Below are positions 63,486-64,000 of a stretch of 64,000 bases of DNA, in pieces. A model generated the notes under the pieces. That model made no database searches. It was not told the origin of the DNA and worked only from the letters and a program-made list of their open reading frames with translations. The translations under genes were made by a program, and so were the position numbers. The first letter of the stretch is position 1, and each line of letters begins with the position of its first letter. Source of the stretch: Perkinsela sp. pyNocScin1 (Eukaryota; Euglenozoa; Kinetoplastea; Prokinetoplastida; Perkinselidae); NCBI GenBank assembly GCA_964019655.1, contig CAXHTR010000008.1, forward strand, positions 1,352,214 through 1,416,213, in the 5' to 3' direction.

Positions 63486-64000
63486 AATTCAGCTTGAATT
63501 TGTAAATTCAAAGCTCGGCTGCGTTTCTTCGGTTCCCAGTTCCTACTGGACGCGAGGGCGCTCGAGCGGTGACATCTTTCCGTGGGGGCGATCGAATCGA
63601 AATAACCATGTGACTCATGAGAAGGTAACTCTCGAAAGAGGTTGCTCTAGAAATCTGTACGCATGTATCTCCTGTAATTTTTGGTCAGGTGGTAGTGATT
63701 CTCGCCGAGGGCAAATAAGGTGGTAGTGGCCCGAAGTCGGTGGGAGCCCCTGGCATATGAACCCATCCAGGCGCAGCCATTCCCGGGCGTCGACTACCGC
63801 ATTTTCGGATGATCAGTAGGCACAATTAAAACCGATGAACCCGACATGAGTGCACACTCCTGTCTTTTGTCAGAAGTGTTTGCGCCTATTTTCGACTGCC
63901 CTAGAAATTTTGTATTCTTACTCATGTCGCGCGCGGCCTTACAAAAGGAAGCGATGGAAGGTGTGTGAGATCAACGCTCCTTTTGAATTTTATCGAAATG
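63486..64000. other. No supported gene
   Basis: About 515 bp at the window edge. A 106-codon plus ORF (63406-63726) overlaps the dispersed repeat and shows no motif. Two GGTGGTAGTG units lie here. Nothing else is recognised. Confidence 0.4.

Overview
This is nuclear DNA of a kinetoplastid (Euglenozoa) protist. Three things show it. (1) Genes are intronless and packed in two long one-strand clusters that diverge from one short gap: every gene from 1 to 37.7 kb is on the minus strand, and every gene from 38.05 to 58 kb is on the plus strand. This is the polycistronic layout typical of kinetoplastids. (2) A spliced-leader (SL) RNA gene lies at about 60.9 kb, with the exon end and 5' splice site known from trypanosome SL RNAs, and many genes are preceded by a pyrimidine tract and an AG just upstream of the ATG. 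(3) The gene content fits: a PQTALRE-type cdc2-related kinase, a CPSF30 with five CCCH fingers and two CCHC knuckles, and two 2-oxoglutarate dehydrogenase E1 genes. DNA-transposon relics are not typical of the well-known trypanosomatids, so a free-living bodonid or a prokinetoplastid is possible; the sequence alone does not settle this.

Minus cluster, in transcription order from 37.7 kb down to 1: a USP5-like deubiquitinase, a small unknown protein, two paralogous OGDH E1 subunits, an inositol-pentakisphosphate 2-kinase, ribosomal protein eS7, a LEO1-like elongation factor, unknown and mitochondrial proteins (including a DEAD-box helicase, an RNase III-fold protein and a methyltransferase-like protein), eIF2-beta, TFIIS, CPSF30, eL32, a SUB2/UAP56 helicase, MGMT, a CRK3-like kinase and RRP12. 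It ends in five tandem genes of a leucine-rich-repeat (LRR) family, the last running off the left edge.

Plus cluster, from 38.05 kb: a 2OG-Fe(II) oxygenase, a PIN-domain protein, an unknown protein, RAD9, an OXA1-like insertase, eL39 (51 aa), a membrane protein, a mitochondrial helical protein, an exonuclease-fold protein without its catalytic residues, MLH1, a peptide-deformylase-like protein, an LRR pseudogene, an unknown protein, a YL1/SWC2 homologue and an LRR gene. Information-handling and mitochondrial functions dominate both clusters.

The last 6 kb (58-64 kb) has no intact protein gene that I can support. It holds an intact-looking SL RNA gene, a second SL copy split inside its exon by a 1.7-kb Tc1/mariner-type element (TA duplication, 199-bp inverted repeats, decayed transposase), a broken IS30-like transposase, a broken CDC48/p97 fragment, a hairpin-forming stretch, and a 100-bp repeat whose other copy sits among the LRR genes at 2.9 kb.

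The observations I rate highest are the reciprocal loss of conserved motifs in the two OGDH E1 paralogues, which suggests an obligate heteromer, and the transposon-split SL exon with its empty-site paralogue 2 kb away.
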